A stretch of DNA of 64,000 nt, taken from Streptomyces sp. TLI_053 (GTDB lineage Bacteria; Actinomycetota; Actinomycetes; Streptomycetales; Streptomycetaceae). The DNA lies in assembly GCF_900105395.1 (NCBI RefSeq), contig NZ_LT629775.1, forward strand, positions 3,742,001-3,806,000. The letters run 5' to 3'. Both the position numbers and the translations under genes were made by a program. Each line of letters opens with the position of its first letter. The first letter of the stretch is position 1. The notes below the pieces were generated by a model. That model saw nothing but the letters and a program-made list of their open reading frames with translations, searched no databases and was not told the origin of the DNA. Shown in pieces: positions 20,901 through 31,017 of the stretch.

Positions 20901-21033
20901 CCTCGCCGCCGATCAGCACGGTCTGCGGCCGGCCGTCCCCGGCCCGGCGCACGGCATCCAGCAGGACGGTGAGTTCCGGATCGCGGCCGACGAAGACGGG
21001 ACTCACCGATATCTGCTGCATGGAGGCGAGCAT
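17986..21033 (-). CDS. Large ATP-binding LuxR-family (LAL-type) transcriptional regulator
   Basis: A cytoplasmic regulator of about 1015 aa. The N-terminal STAND/AAA domain has Walker A GGEAGVGKTRLL (K about residue 49) and Walker B LVLAVEDLHWSD. A long helical-repeat (TPR-like) middle follows, with SLAKRALKL and similar segments. The C-terminus is a LuxR/GerE helix-turn-helix: LTPRERDVLRLLARGRTNRQ, continuing IAEELYISPKTASVHVSNIL. Such proteins act as ATP-dependent activators that sense a ligand or partner protein. The start is taken as ATG at 21033; ATG at 21021 (MQQISV) is equally possible and neither has a strong ribosome site. No target cluster is evident nearby. Confidence 0.9.
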   Translation of the reverse strand: MLASMQQISVSPVFVGRDPELTVLLDAVRRAGDGRPQTVLIGGEAGVGKTRLLEEFLRQACLDGVVTTVGGCLEIGAEGLPYAPLATALRRLHRSLGAELEAAAAGMEGHLARLLPDFGEADGEPNDEYGRARLFEHTARLFERLGTDRTLVLAVEDLHWSDRSTRELLAYLVRTLHRSRVLLVATYRSDDLHRRHPLRPFLAELERLRTVQRAELERFGPGEVAAQLAGILGTAAPDRELVDRIHRRSEGNPFFVEELATAFREGCSAGLTDSLRDMLLVRVEALDEQTQRVLRIAAEGGSYVEHALLAAVLEDEEELIDSLRVAVGANILRPDTDGDGYRFRHALVREAVSDDLLPGERHRINRRFAAALEADPHLVGSDVRPARLANYWYHAHHPARALPTALEAARAARRRNAFAEQLRMLERALELWDEVPEDVLADTLRPHDWAETYPPCSCDVERHDEHCDRLCLIDVLAEAVVAARRSGDRERGLSLAKRALKLVDETEHPARAAWFRINRARMLGHLRRSGDEEEIAYAHRLVEHLPPSAVQAEVFALGAGSGMLSNPRPELVELAERAVRIAREVGADAVEQHALMTLGGLRNDLDSDPETAVAQLTAAVEATRRIGAPDVLLRGINNLSSMQRGLGRAEEAAALAREGLESARGNGLQRNIGTILTGNLAEALMDLGRIDEAEQVLAECHLIGVTGTHAEFLDRMRGELALLRGDLPTAAAMLAQARAANRIGQLQHSVPIARLALRVAVGAGRPLDARAELIAALDEDLRCGYLADLYPLLVDGAAAEADSRGLPEADRGRAAVLARIASTAAGLTPTVPLHHGWARLLEAELARAEGADTPEQWAVAVAALRPTGLPYPLAAALLRAGEAEVLAGRRESGAELLREARELASARSDAGLRAEIDALAARAGLPLVADRPAPAPALPAGGSLGLTPRERDVLRLLARGRTNRQIAEELYISPKTASVHVSNILGKLAVAGRGEAAALAHRLRLFPEDLAPAAG

Positions 21034-21084
21034 GCCACAGAGGTCGGCCGCGCTCCGAGGGGTTATCCCGCCCCCCGGACGCCC

Positions 21085-21121
21085 GGAAGGGGAGGCGCAC
21101 CCCCGTGTCGCCTCCCCTTCC
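21085..21121 (-). terminator. Terminator after the 53-aa gene
   Basis: Perfect 13-bp stem GGAAGGGGAGGCG/CGCCTCCCCTTCC with an 11-nt loop, 31 nt after the stop of the small gene at 21153 and just before the LuxR-type gene. Confidence 0.75.
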
Positions 21122-21152
21122 GGTCCCTGCTCGGCACCTCGGTGCCGGTCCG

Positions 21153-21314
21153 TCAGCATTCGCGCGGACGGACGGCGCGCCGCTGGAAGCGGAAGCCGAC
21201 GTTCGGGCGCCGGCCGGTGCGCTTGGCTCCCTTCGCCTCGCGGACCAGACGCTCGTGCTGGGCCAGGGCCCGGAGTTCCAGTTCCTGCTGCTTGATGAGC
21301 TCGTACTCGATCAC
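21153..21314 (-). CDS. Small basic protein (53 aa), unknown function
   Basis: GTG at 21314 follows GAGGGGAAA, a good ribosome site, and a strong terminator follows the stop, so this looks like a real monocistronic gene. The product starts MIEYELIKQQELELRALAQH, a likely charged helix, then becomes Arg/Lys rich (AKGAKRTGRRPNVGFRFQRR) and ends PREC. The basic half suggests binding to nucleic acid or another acidic partner; function is not known to me. Confidence 0.6.
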   Translation of the reverse strand: MIEYELIKQQELELRALAQHERLVREAKGAKRTGRRPNVGFRFQRRAVRPREC

Positions 21315-21451
21315 GGTGTTTCCCCTCGTGGGTTCCGGTGTCTCTCTCGTTCTGAGGTAAAGATTCCTCTCCCAGGGGGGTGGGCCGCATCGGCAGCCTG
21401 CCGGATGTTCCGGGCCCCGGCCGCCTTAGGCCGGGGGTCCCGGGTACGGCA

Positions 21452-21493
21452 GAGGCCCGGCCCCACCCCCCGTGGAGGGTAAGACCGGGCCTC
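21452..21493 (-). terminator. gatB terminator
   Basis: A 9-bp stem GAGGCCCGG/CCGGGCCTC (21452-21460 with 21485-21493) lies downstream of gatB. A smaller hairpin CTCTAAG/CTTAGAG (21498-21516) sits between it and the gatB stop in an unusual CTTAG/CTAAG-rich tract. Confidence 0.65.
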
Positions 21494-21547
21494 AGGGCTC
21501 TAAGCAGCCCTTAGAGCGCCTTAGACGCCTAAGACGCCTTGGAAACC

Positions 21548-23056
21548 TCAGGCAGAAACGCCCAGCTTCTCCAGGATCAGATCCTTGACCCGGGCCGCGT
21601 CGGCCTGACCGCGGGTGGTCTTCATGACCGCGCCGACCAGTGCGCCGACCGCGGCGACCTTGCCGTCGCGGATCTTGGCGGCGATCGCCTCGTTCTCGGC
21701 GATGGCCTGGTCCACGGCGGCACCGAGCGCGGAGTCGTCCGAGACCACGGCCAGGCCGCGCTGCTCGACGACCGCGTCCGGCTCGCCCTCGCCGGCCAGC
21801 ACGGCCTCGATGACCTGGCGGGCCAGCTTGTCGTTCAGCTTGCCCTCGGCGACCAGCGCGGCGACCCGGGCGACCTGCGCCGGGGTGATCGGCTGCTCGG
21901 CCAGCTCGGTGCCGGTCTCGTTGGCCCGACGGGCCAGCTCGCCCATCCACCACTTGCGGGCCTGGTCGGCCGGGGCGCCGGCGGCGATGGTCTCCTGGAT
22001 CGGCTCGACGGCGCCGGCGTTCAGCACCGACTGCATGTCCTTGTCGGTCAGGCCCCACTCGGCCTGCAGCCGGGCCCGGCGCACCCGGGGCAGCTCGGGC
22101 AGCGCGGCCCGCAGCTCCTCCACCCAGGCGCGGGCCGGCGCGATCGGCACCAGGTCCGGCTCCGGGAAGTACCGGTAGTCCTCGGCGTTGTCCTTGATCC
22201 GGCCGGCGGTGGTGCTGCCGTCCTCCTCGTGGAAGTGCCGGGTCTCCTGGACGATCGTGCCGCCGTCGGTCAGCACCGTGGCGTGCCGCTGGATCTCGAA
22301 CCGGGCGGCCCGCTCCACGCTGCGCAGCGAGTTGACGTTCTTGGTCTCCGAGCGGGTGCCGAAGGTCTCGGTGCCGTTCGGACGCAGCGACAGGTTGACG
22401 TCGCAGCGCATCTGGCCCTTATCCATCCGGGCCTCGGAGACGCCCAGCGAACGGATGACCTCGCGCAGCTCGGCGACGTACGCGCGGGCGACCTCGGGGG
22501 CGCGCTCGCCGGCGCCCTCGATCGGCTTGGTGACGATCTCGATCAGCGGGATGCCGGCCCGGTTGTAGTCCAGCAGCGAGTGGGTCGCGCCGTGGATCCG
22601 GCCGGTCGCGCCGCCGACGTGGCTGGACTTGCCGGTGTCCTCCTCCATGTGGGCGCGCTCGATCTCCACCCGGAAGGTCGAGCCGTCCTCCAGCTGCACG
22701 TCGAGGTAGCCGTTGAAGGCGATCGGCTCGTCGTACTGCGAGGTCTGGAAGTTCTTCGGCATGTCCGGGTAGAAGTAGTTCTTCCGCGCGAACCGGCACC
22801 ACTCGGCGATCTCGCAGTTCAGCGCCAGGCCGATCTTGACCGCCGACTCCACGCCGACCGCGTTGACGACCGGCAGCGAGCCCGGCAGGCCCAGACAGGT
22901 CGGGCAGACCTGGCTGTTCGGCTCGGCACCCAGCTCGGTCGAGCAACCGCAGAACATCTTGGTCTTGGTGCCCAGCTCGACGTGGACCTCCAGGCCCATC
23001 ACCGGGTCGAACGACGCGAGCGCGTCCTCGTAGGAGACCAGGTTCTTGACGCTCAC
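21548..23056 (-). CDS. gatB: Asp/Glu-tRNA amidotransferase subunit B
   Basis: Subunit B of the GatCAB amidotransferase, which converts misacylated Glu-tRNA(Gln) and Asp-tRNA(Asn) to Gln-tRNA and Asn-tRNA. GatB holds the kinase/transamidation active site and binds tRNA. The 502 aa are full length: GLEVHVEL, the zinc-type cysteines in FCGC and CPTCLGLPG, the [11 protein letters not shown] segment and the C-terminal YqeY-like tail are present. The start is GTG at 23056 after AAGGGGA. It lies downstream of gatA and gatC on the same strand with one small gene between. Confidence 0.97.
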   Translation of the reverse strand: MSVKNLVSYEDALASFDPVMGLEVHVELGTKTKMFCGCSTELGAEPNSQVCPTCLGLPGSLPVVNAVGVESAVKIGLALNCEIAEWCRFARKNYFYPDMPKNFQTSQYDEPIAFNGYLDVQLEDGSTFRVEIERAHMEEDTGKSSHVGGATGRIHGATHSLLDYNRAGIPLIEIVTKPIEGAGERAPEVARAYVAELREVIRSLGVSEARMDKGQMRCDVNLSLRPNGTETFGTRSETKNVNSLRSVERAARFEIQRHATVLTDGGTIVQETRHFHEEDGSTTAGRIKDNAEDYRYFPEPDLVPIAPARAWVEELRAALPELPRVRRARLQAEWGLTDKDMQSVLNAGAVEPIQETIAAGAPADQARKWWMGELARRANETGTELAEQPITPAQVARVAALVAEGKLNDKLARQVIEAVLAGEGEPDAVVEQRGLAVVSDDSALGAAVDQAIAENEAIAAKIRDGKVAAVGALVGAVMKTTRGQADAARVKDLILEKLGVSA

Positions 23057-23137
23057 AGCGTCCCCTTCACTAAAAAGTCTTCGGTGGTGCGGGCCCGGCC
23101 TGCACCTCGGGTGCAGGCCGGGGCCTCACGGGCTGGG

Positions 23138-23398
23138 TCAGCCCAGCAGGACGTCGTCGTCGCCGAGGCGACGCAGCTCACGGACCAGCAGGGCGGTGCC
23201 GGTGACCAGGGCGGCGGCGCCGACCAGGGCGTTGACCAGCTTGAGGGTGTCGCTCTCGCCGCGGGCCTTGCGGACGTCCTTGACGATGGAGACCGCGCCG
23301 AAGGCGCTGGTGCCGATGGACAGCCAGAGCCCGGGCTTGGAGTGCTTCCACCCCTTCAGCGATGCCGACTGCGCCTTGGCGTTCTCGATCTTGCTCAC
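23138..23398 (-). CDS. Small membrane-associated protein coupled to gatA (86 aa)
   Basis: GTG at 23398 overlaps the gatA stop codon (GTGA), so translation is coupled to gatA. The product begins [20 protein letters not shown] and has two hydrophobic stretches, [17 protein letters not shown] and [19 protein letters not shown], then a charged C-terminus [14 protein letters not shown]. Both stretches are short for certain membrane spans. The position inside gatC-gatA-gatB suggests a conserved neighbour of unknown role. Confidence 0.8.
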   Translation of the reverse strand: MSKIENAKAQSASLKGWKHSKPGLWLSIGTSAFGAVSIVKDVRKARGESDTLKLVNALVGAAALVTGTALLVRELRRLGDDDVLLG

Positions 23399-24888
23399 AG
23401 TGCCGGTGCCTCCTCCAGCAGGGTGTGCCCCCACTTGTCGTTGAGTGCGGCCTCGACGGCGCCGCCCACGCGGTACAGGCGGTCGTCCGCCATCGCGGGT
23501 GCGATGATCTGCAGGCCGACCGGGAGATTGTCCTCCGGGGCCAGGCCGACCGGCAGCGACATGGCCGCGTTGCCCGCAAGGTTGGACGGAATCGTGCAGA
23601 GGTCGGCCAGATACATCGCCATCGGGTCGTCGGCACGCTCGCCGATCGGGAAGGCGGTGGTCGGCGTGGTCGGCGAGACCAGCACGTCCACGCCCGCGAA
23701 GGCGGCGTCGAAGTCGCGGGAGATCAGCGTCCGCACCTTCTGGGCCGAGCCGTAGTAGGCGTCGTAGTAGCCCGAGGACAGCGCGTAGGTGCCCAGGATG
23801 ATGCGGCGCTTCACCTCGGGGCCGAAACCGGCCTCGCGGGTCAGCGCGGTGACCTCCTCGGCCGAGCGGGAACCGTCGTCGCCGACCCGCAGGCCGTAGC
23901 GCATCGCGTCGAAGCGGGCCAGGTTGGACGAGGCCTCGCTCGGGGCGATCAGGTAGTACGCCGGCAGCGCCAGGGTGAAGGACGGGCAGGAGACCTCGAC
24001 GACCTCGGCGCCCAGCTCGCGCAGCAGCTCCACGGACTCCTGGAAGCGCTGCATCACGCCGTCCTGGTAGCCCTCGCCGGAGAACTCCTTCACCACGCCG
24101 ATCCGCATGCCGCGCACGTCGCGCAGCTTCGCGGCCTCGACCACGGCCGGGACCGGGGCGTCGATCGAGGTGGAGTCCAGCGGGTCGTGACCGGCGATCG
24201 CCTCATGCAGCAGCGCCGCGTCCAGCACGGTGCGGGCGCACGGGCCGCCCTGGTCCAGGCTGCTGGAGAAGGCCACCAGGCCGTAGCGCGACACCGAGCC
24301 GTAGGTCGGCTTCACGCCGACGGTGCCGGTGACGGCGCCGGGCTGGCGGATCGAGCCGCCGGTGTCGGTGCCGATCGCGAGCGGCGCCTCGAAGGCGGCA
24401 AGCGCGGCGGCCGAACCGCCGCCGGAGCCGCCGGGGATCCGGGAGAGGTCCCACGGGTTGCCGGTCGGGCCGTAGGCGGAGTTCTCGGTGGAGGAGCCCA
24501 TCGCGAACTCGTCCATGTTGGTCTTGCCGAGGATCACCACACCGGCGTCCTTGAGACGCGTGGTCAGGGTGGCGTCGTACGGCGGGATCCAGCCCTCGAG
24601 GATCTTCGAACCGCAGGTGGTCGGCACGCCCTTGGTGGTGAAGACGTCCTTCAGCGCCAGCGGGACGCCGGCCAGCGGGCCCAGCTCCTCGCCCTTGGCG
24701 CGCTTCTCGTCGACGGCCCGGGCGGCACTCAGCGCGCCCTCGGTGTCGACGTGCAGGAAGGCGTTGACCTTCTTGTCGACGGCCCCGATGCGGTCCAGGT
24801 GCGCCTGGGCCACCTCGACGGCGGACACCTCGCCCTTGGCGACGGCGGCGGCGGTCTCGGCCGCGGTGTAACGGATGAGCTCGGTCAT
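23395..24888 (-). CDS. gatA: Asp/Glu-tRNA amidotransferase subunit A (glutaminase)
   Basis: Amidase-signature subunit that releases ammonia from glutamine for GatB. The 497 aa contain the Ser-cisSer-Lys triad: Lys in [10 protein letters not shown], the cis-Ser in the [14 protein letters not shown] loop, and the nucleophile Ser in [15 protein letters not shown] at 24888 is 3 nt after the gatC stop, so the two are co-translated. The downstream small gene overlaps its stop by 4 nt. Confidence 0.97.
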   Translation of the reverse strand: MTELIRYTAAETAAAVAKGEVSAVEVAQAHLDRIGAVDKKVNAFLHVDTEGALSAARAVDEKRAKGEELGPLAGVPLALKDVFTTKGVPTTCGSKILEGWIPPYDATLTTRLKDAGVVILGKTNMDEFAMGSSTENSAYGPTGNPWDLSRIPGGSGGGSAAALAAFEAPLAIGTDTGGSIRQPGAVTGTVGVKPTYGSVSRYGLVAFSSSLDQGGPCARTVLDAALLHEAIAGHDPLDSTSIDAPVPAVVEAAKLRDVRGMRIGVVKEFSGEGYQDGVMQRFQESVELLRELGAEVVEVSCPSFTLALPAYYLIAPSEASSNLARFDAMRYGLRVGDDGSRSAEEVTALTREAGFGPEVKRRIILGTYALSSGYYDAYYGSAQKVRTLISRDFDAAFAGVDVLVSPTTPTTAFPIGERADDPMAMYLADLCTIPSNLAGNAAMSLPVGLAPEDNLPVGLQIIAPAMADDRLYRVGGAVEAALNDKWGHTLLEEAPAL

Positions 24889-24891
24889 CGG

Positions 24892-25188
24892 TCAGTCCTC
24901 CCCGAGGATCTGGGGCACACGGAAACGCTGCTCCTCGGCGGCCGGGGCCCCGGCCAGTGCCTGGTCCGGGGTGAGCGACGGCCGGACCTCGTCCGCGCGC
25001 ATGACGTTGGTCAGCGGCAGCGGGTGGGAGGTGGGCGGGACGTCCTGTCCGGCGACCTCGGAAACGCGGGCGACCGCGCCGATGATCACGTCCAGCTGCT
25101 CGGCGAAGTGGTCCAACTCTTCGGCCTGCAACTCAAGACGCGACAGCCGAGCGAGGTGGGCGACCTCCTCGCGCGTGATGCCAGGCAT
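24892..25188 (-). CDS. gatC: Asp/Glu-tRNA amidotransferase subunit C
   Basis: A 98-aa structural subunit that wraps between GatA and GatB and stabilises the complex. [20 protein letters not shown] is the standard GatC N-terminus and the C-terminus ends [11 protein letters not shown] as in the family. The frame is open upstream, but ATG at 25188 after TGAGGATC gives the normal length. First gene of the gatC-gatA-small gene-gatB unit. Confidence 0.96.
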   Translation of the reverse strand: MPGITREEVAHLARLSRLELQAEELDHFAEQLDVIIGAVARVSEVAGQDVPPTSHPLPLTNVMRADEVRPSLTPDQALAGAPAAEEQRFRVPQILGED

Positions 25189-25375
25189 GCAGCGATCCTC
25201 AGGGTGAGTTCTGGTGAGGCCCGGATCCGCCTTCCGGCGGCGCCGGGCCCGGGCCGGAAGCGGCCGGTCCGGCGCTCCCGTCCTCGTGGTCTGTGGTCCC
25301 CATCCTATGGGGCACGGTGCCACCACCGGCCAACGACCGGCGGCGGGGGCCGGTCACCCTCGCCGCGCGGCACCC

Positions 25376-27091
25376 TCACTGCGGGCGGGTCGGCGCCCAA
25401 CTCTGCTGCTTGGGCGCCTGGATCTCCAGCTTCGCCGCTTGCGCCGCCTGGATCACCGGCGGCAGGACGGGCTGGATCGCGGGCGGCAGCCGGTCGGCGC
25501 CGGAGCCGAGCCGTTCCACCGGCGGGGCGCCGGTGCGGTGCACCCGCAGCCAGGCGGTGGCCTGCTCGGCCGGCAGCGCCGCCGACACCAGCCAGCCCTG
25601 CACCGCGTCCACGCCCATGCAGTTCAGCCGCTCCCAGGTCTCGTCGTCCTCGACCCCCTCGGCGACCACGGTCAGGCCGAGCGAGTGGGCCAGCTCGACC
25701 GAGCAGCGGACCACCGCAGCGTCGTGGTCGTCGGTGGCCATCCGGGAGACGAAGGAGCGGTCGATCTTCAGCTCGCCGACCGGCAGGCTGCGCAGCCGCA
25801 CCAGCGAGGAGTGGCCGGTCCCGAAGTCGTCCAGGGACATCCCGACCCCGTAGCCGCGCAGCTCCGCCAGGGTGTCGGCGGCCCGGCGGGAGTCGTCCAG
25901 CAGCAGCCGCTCGGTGATCTCCAGCTGGAGCGCGTGGGCGGGCACCTGGTGGCGGACGAGGTGGCCGGCGACCCGCTGGGCGAAGCCGGGGTTGAGCACG
26001 TCGCGTGGCGAGACGTTCACCGCGACCTGGACCTGGAGGCCCTGCTCGCGCCACTGGGCGAGCTGACCGACGGCGGCCTCCAGCACGTAGTCGGTCAGCC
26101 GGGGCATCAGCCCGCTGGACTCGGCGAGGCCCACGAACTCGTCCGGGGAGACCCGGCCCTGGCCGGGGCGCTCCCAGCGCAGCAGCGCCTCCAGGCCGAC
26201 CACCCGGCCGTCGAAGGCCACCTTGGGCTGGTAGTGCAGCTGGACCTCGCCGGTCTCCAGGGCCCGCCGCAGGTCGCCCAGCAGTCCGATCCGGTACGGG
26301 GTGTCGGCGTCCTGGGCCTCGTCGTACTGCTCGACCGAGGTGCGGCCGCGCTGCGCGTGCCCCATCGCCACATCGGCGCGGCGCAGCAGCGACTCGGCGT
26401 CCTGGGCGTGTTGGGGGAAGACGCAGACGCCCGCGCTGGCCTCCAGCACCAGCAGCAGTCCGTCCAGGCGGATCGGGGCGGCGAGTTCGGCGATCAGCGC
26501 CTTGGCCACCTTCTCCAGCGAGTCCGGGCAGCCGATGCCGGGCAGCAGGACGGCGAACTCGTCGCCGCCCATCCGGGCCACCATCGGGCGGCCGCGGTAG
26601 TGCCGGGGGAGCCCGGCGAAGACGTCGTCGATGGACTCGCGGGTGGCGCTGCCGGCGGCCCCGCCGGAGCGCAGCGCCCGGTGCAGCCGGCGGGCGATGT
26701 GGACGAGCAGCCGGTCGCCGGCGGTATGACCGAGGGTGTCGTTGAGCGACCGGAAGCGATCGAGGTCGAGCAGGATCAGTCCGACGCTGTAACCCTCGGT
26801 GTGCTCGGCGATCGACTCCTGGGCGGCGAGGAGTAACGCCTGGCGGTTGGGCAGATCGGTCAGCGGGTCGGTGAGCTGGTCGCGCGCCCGGTCGCGGGCG
26901 ATCCGCCAGGCCGCGACCAGGACGGCCAGCGGCACCGCGAAGAGTGGCAGCAGCTCCGCCTCGTAGCGGTAGACCAGCACGGCCAGCGGGATGAGCGGCG
27001 CGGCGCCGGCCAGCAGCACGCCGAGCAGCAGGACCGCTCCCGCCACCCCCTGCGGCGGGCGTGTGGGCGCACCGCCGGTCGTACGATCCAT
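25376..27091 (-). CDS. Membrane GGDEF-EAL cyclic-di-GMP protein with intact motifs
   Basis: A 571-aa bifunctional-type protein. Two N-terminal membrane helices (about residues 15-65) anchor it. The GGDEF domain carries RMGGDEFA (MGGDEF, around 26560), and the EAL domain keeps its catalytic set: LEALLRW, LEITE, LDDFGTGHSSL, KIDRSFV and VAEGVE. So phosphodiesterase activity is likely, cyclase activity possible. A Pro/Gln-rich tail ends the protein. ATG at 27091 follows GGAGGA. It lies between gatC and ligA, where I recall a GGDEF-EAL gene in Streptomyces. It contrasts with the paralogue at 14459-17632, whose EAL domain is degraded. Confidence 0.93.
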   Translation of the reverse strand: MDRTTGGAPTRPPQGVAGAVLLLGVLLAGAAPLIPLAVLVYRYEAELLPLFAVPLAVLVAAWRIARDRARDQLTDPLTDLPNRQALLLAAQESIAEHTEGYSVGLILLDLDRFRSLNDTLGHTAGDRLLVHIARRLHRALRSGGAAGSATRESIDDVFAGLPRHYRGRPMVARMGGDEFAVLLPGIGCPDSLEKVAKALIAELAAPIRLDGLLLVLEASAGVCVFPQHAQDAESLLRRADVAMGHAQRGRTSVEQYDEAQDADTPYRIGLLGDLRRALETGEVQLHYQPKVAFDGRVVGLEALLRWERPGQGRVSPDEFVGLAESSGLMPRLTDYVLEAAVGQLAQWREQGLQVQVAVNVSPRDVLNPGFAQRVAGHLVRHQVPAHALQLEITERLLLDDSRRAADTLAELRGYGVGMSLDDFGTGHSSLVRLRSLPVGELKIDRSFVSRMATDDHDAAVVRCSVELAHSLGLTVVAEGVEDDETWERLNCMGVDAVQGWLVSAALPAEQATAWLRVHRTGAPPVERLGSGADRLPPAIQPVLPPVIQAAQAAKLEIQAPKQQSWAPTRPQ

Positions 27092-27301
27092 AAGCCCAGT
27101 CCTCCGTCGGGCCCGCCCCGTCAGGCCGCCTAGCGGTGAGGCACCGCACCGGTGCCGGCAGCCTGCCAGGCATGGATCGGCCCCGCGGAGTCCGGCTCGG
27201 CCGGTACCCCCACCCCTGCTGACACTCTGTTGCGCTCCAGGGTATGCGCGGCTTCACCCGACGGGCAGACTTTCGGACAACCGGACATACGCCACCGCGC
27301 T

Positions 27302-27347
27302 GGGTGCCGCACAGTGTCACGATGCCCGCTATCACTGTGCGGCACCC
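27302..27347 (-). terminator. 15-bp inverted repeat between ligA and the GGDEF-EAL gene
   Basis: Perfect stem GGGTGCCGCACAGTG/CACTGTGCGGCACCC (27302-27316, 27333-27347) with a 16-nt loop, 55 nt after the ligA stop. Most likely the ligA terminator. The rest of 27092-27402 shows no gene. The unusual length of the loop leaves an operator function open. Confidence 0.6.
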
Positions 27348-27402
27348 GATGACGTTGCATCAGGACGATAACAAGCCGGATTCGGGGCTTCCGCGCGCGG
27401 GG

Positions 27403-29877
<2,475 letters not shown>

Positions 29878-30906
29878 TCATTCCGGGTTGTCCACCAGGC
29901 TCCTGGCCGCGTTCACACTGAGTGACAGCGCCCGACGCGCGTGGTCCGGGGAGGCCCCGGCCAGCCCGCAGGTGGGCGTCACCAGTACACGGCGGCCGAG
30001 CAGCTCGGGGGCGAACCCGAGCCTGCGCCACAACGCCCTGACACCCTGGACACTACCGGCCGGGTCCGACAGTGCCGTTGATTGAGCGAGCGCCCGCTCG
30101 GTGGACGGGACGACACCCGCGAGGATCATGGTGCCGGCCTCGACCGTCTCCCCGAGCTCCTCGTCCTCACGCTCGGTCAGCAGCGAGAAGTCCAGCGAGA
30201 CACCGGCGACCCCGGCCCGGCGCAGCAGCGGCAGCGGCACCCGGGGCGCGCAGCAGTGCACCACCACGGGCGCGTCCAGGGCGCCGATCACGTCCCGCAG
30301 GGCCTCCTCGGCGAGCTGCCGGTCGACGGAGCGCAGCCGCTGGAAGCCACTCGCCGTCCGCACCTCGCCGGCCAGCACGGCGGGCAGCGAGGGCTCGTCC
30401 AGCTGGAGCACCACCTCCGCGCCCGGCACCCGGCGGCGGACCTCGGCGAGGTGGCGGCGCAGGCCCTCGGTGAGCGAACCGGCGATGTCCCGGCAGGCGC
30501 CGGGATCGGCGAGCGCCTTCTCGCCGTACTTGAGCTCGATCGAGGCGGCCAGCGTCCACGGCCCCACCGCCTGCACCTTCAGCGCGCCGGTGTACCCCTG
30601 GGTGAACTCCTCCAGCGCGTCGAGGTCCTCGCCGAGCCAGGAGTGCGCCCGCCGGGTGTCCCGGCCCGGACGGTCGGCGAAGCGCCAGCCGCTCGGCTCG
30701 GTCTGCGCGAACAGCTCTACCAGCAGCCCGGCGGAACGGCCGATCATGTCGGCGCCCGGCCCCCGGGCGGGGAGTTCGGGGAGGAACGGCAGGTGCTCCA
30801 GCGCGCCGGTGGAGGTCCTGGCGGCCTCCCGGGCGTCGGTGCCGGGCAGCGATCCGACGCCGGTGGCGGCGCCGACCAGGTCGGGGAAGGGAAGTCCGTT
30901 GCTCAC
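29878..30906 (-). CDS. MetE C-terminal-like (cobalamin-independent methionine synthase fold) protein
   Basis: A 342-aa single-barrel protein related to the catalytic half of MetE/UROD-superfamily methyltransferases. The N-terminus has GAATGVGSLPGTD, and zinc-ligand-like residues occur in VVVHCCAP and in VTPTCGLAGAS. It is about half the length of MetE and lacks the N-terminal folate-binding half, so it may use another methyl donor or be a core-MetE type. GTG at 30906 is the start; no clear ribosome site. The gene ends 22 nt before ligA starts, so the two may be co-transcribed. Confidence 0.88.
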   Translation of the reverse strand: MSNGLPFPDLVGAATGVGSLPGTDAREAARTSTGALEHLPFLPELPARGPGADMIGRSAGLLVELFAQTEPSGWRFADRPGRDTRRAHSWLGEDLDALEEFTQGYTGALKVQAVGPWTLAASIELKYGEKALADPGACRDIAGSLTEGLRRHLAEVRRRVPGAEVVLQLDEPSLPAVLAGEVRTASGFQRLRSVDRQLAEEALRDVIGALDAPVVVHCCAPRVPLPLLRRAGVAGVSLDFSLLTEREDEELGETVEAGTMILAGVVPSTERALAQSTALSDPAGSVQGVRALWRRLGFAPELLGRRVLVTPTCGLAGASPDHARRALSLSVNAARSLVDNPE

Positions 30907-30984
30907 GGCGGAAGCCTATGGGGTCGGGAACGCCGACGGCCCCGGCACCGGGCGCGGGGCTCGGTGGCGGGGCCGTGGCACCGG

Positions 30985-31010
30985 GTCCCGGCGGCGGGTG
31001 CCGCCGGGAC
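30985..31010 (-). terminator. Terminator of secreted repeat protein 1
   Basis: Perfect 11-bp stem GTCCCGGCGGC/GCCGCCGGGAC with a GGGT loop, 8 nt after the stop codon at 31018. Confidence 0.7.
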
Positions 31011-31017
31011 GCCCGGG

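Noticed and set aside
29878..30906. Full methionine synthase MetE
   Set aside because: The protein is only about half the MetE length and lacks the N-terminal folate-binding half, so it is called MetE-like.
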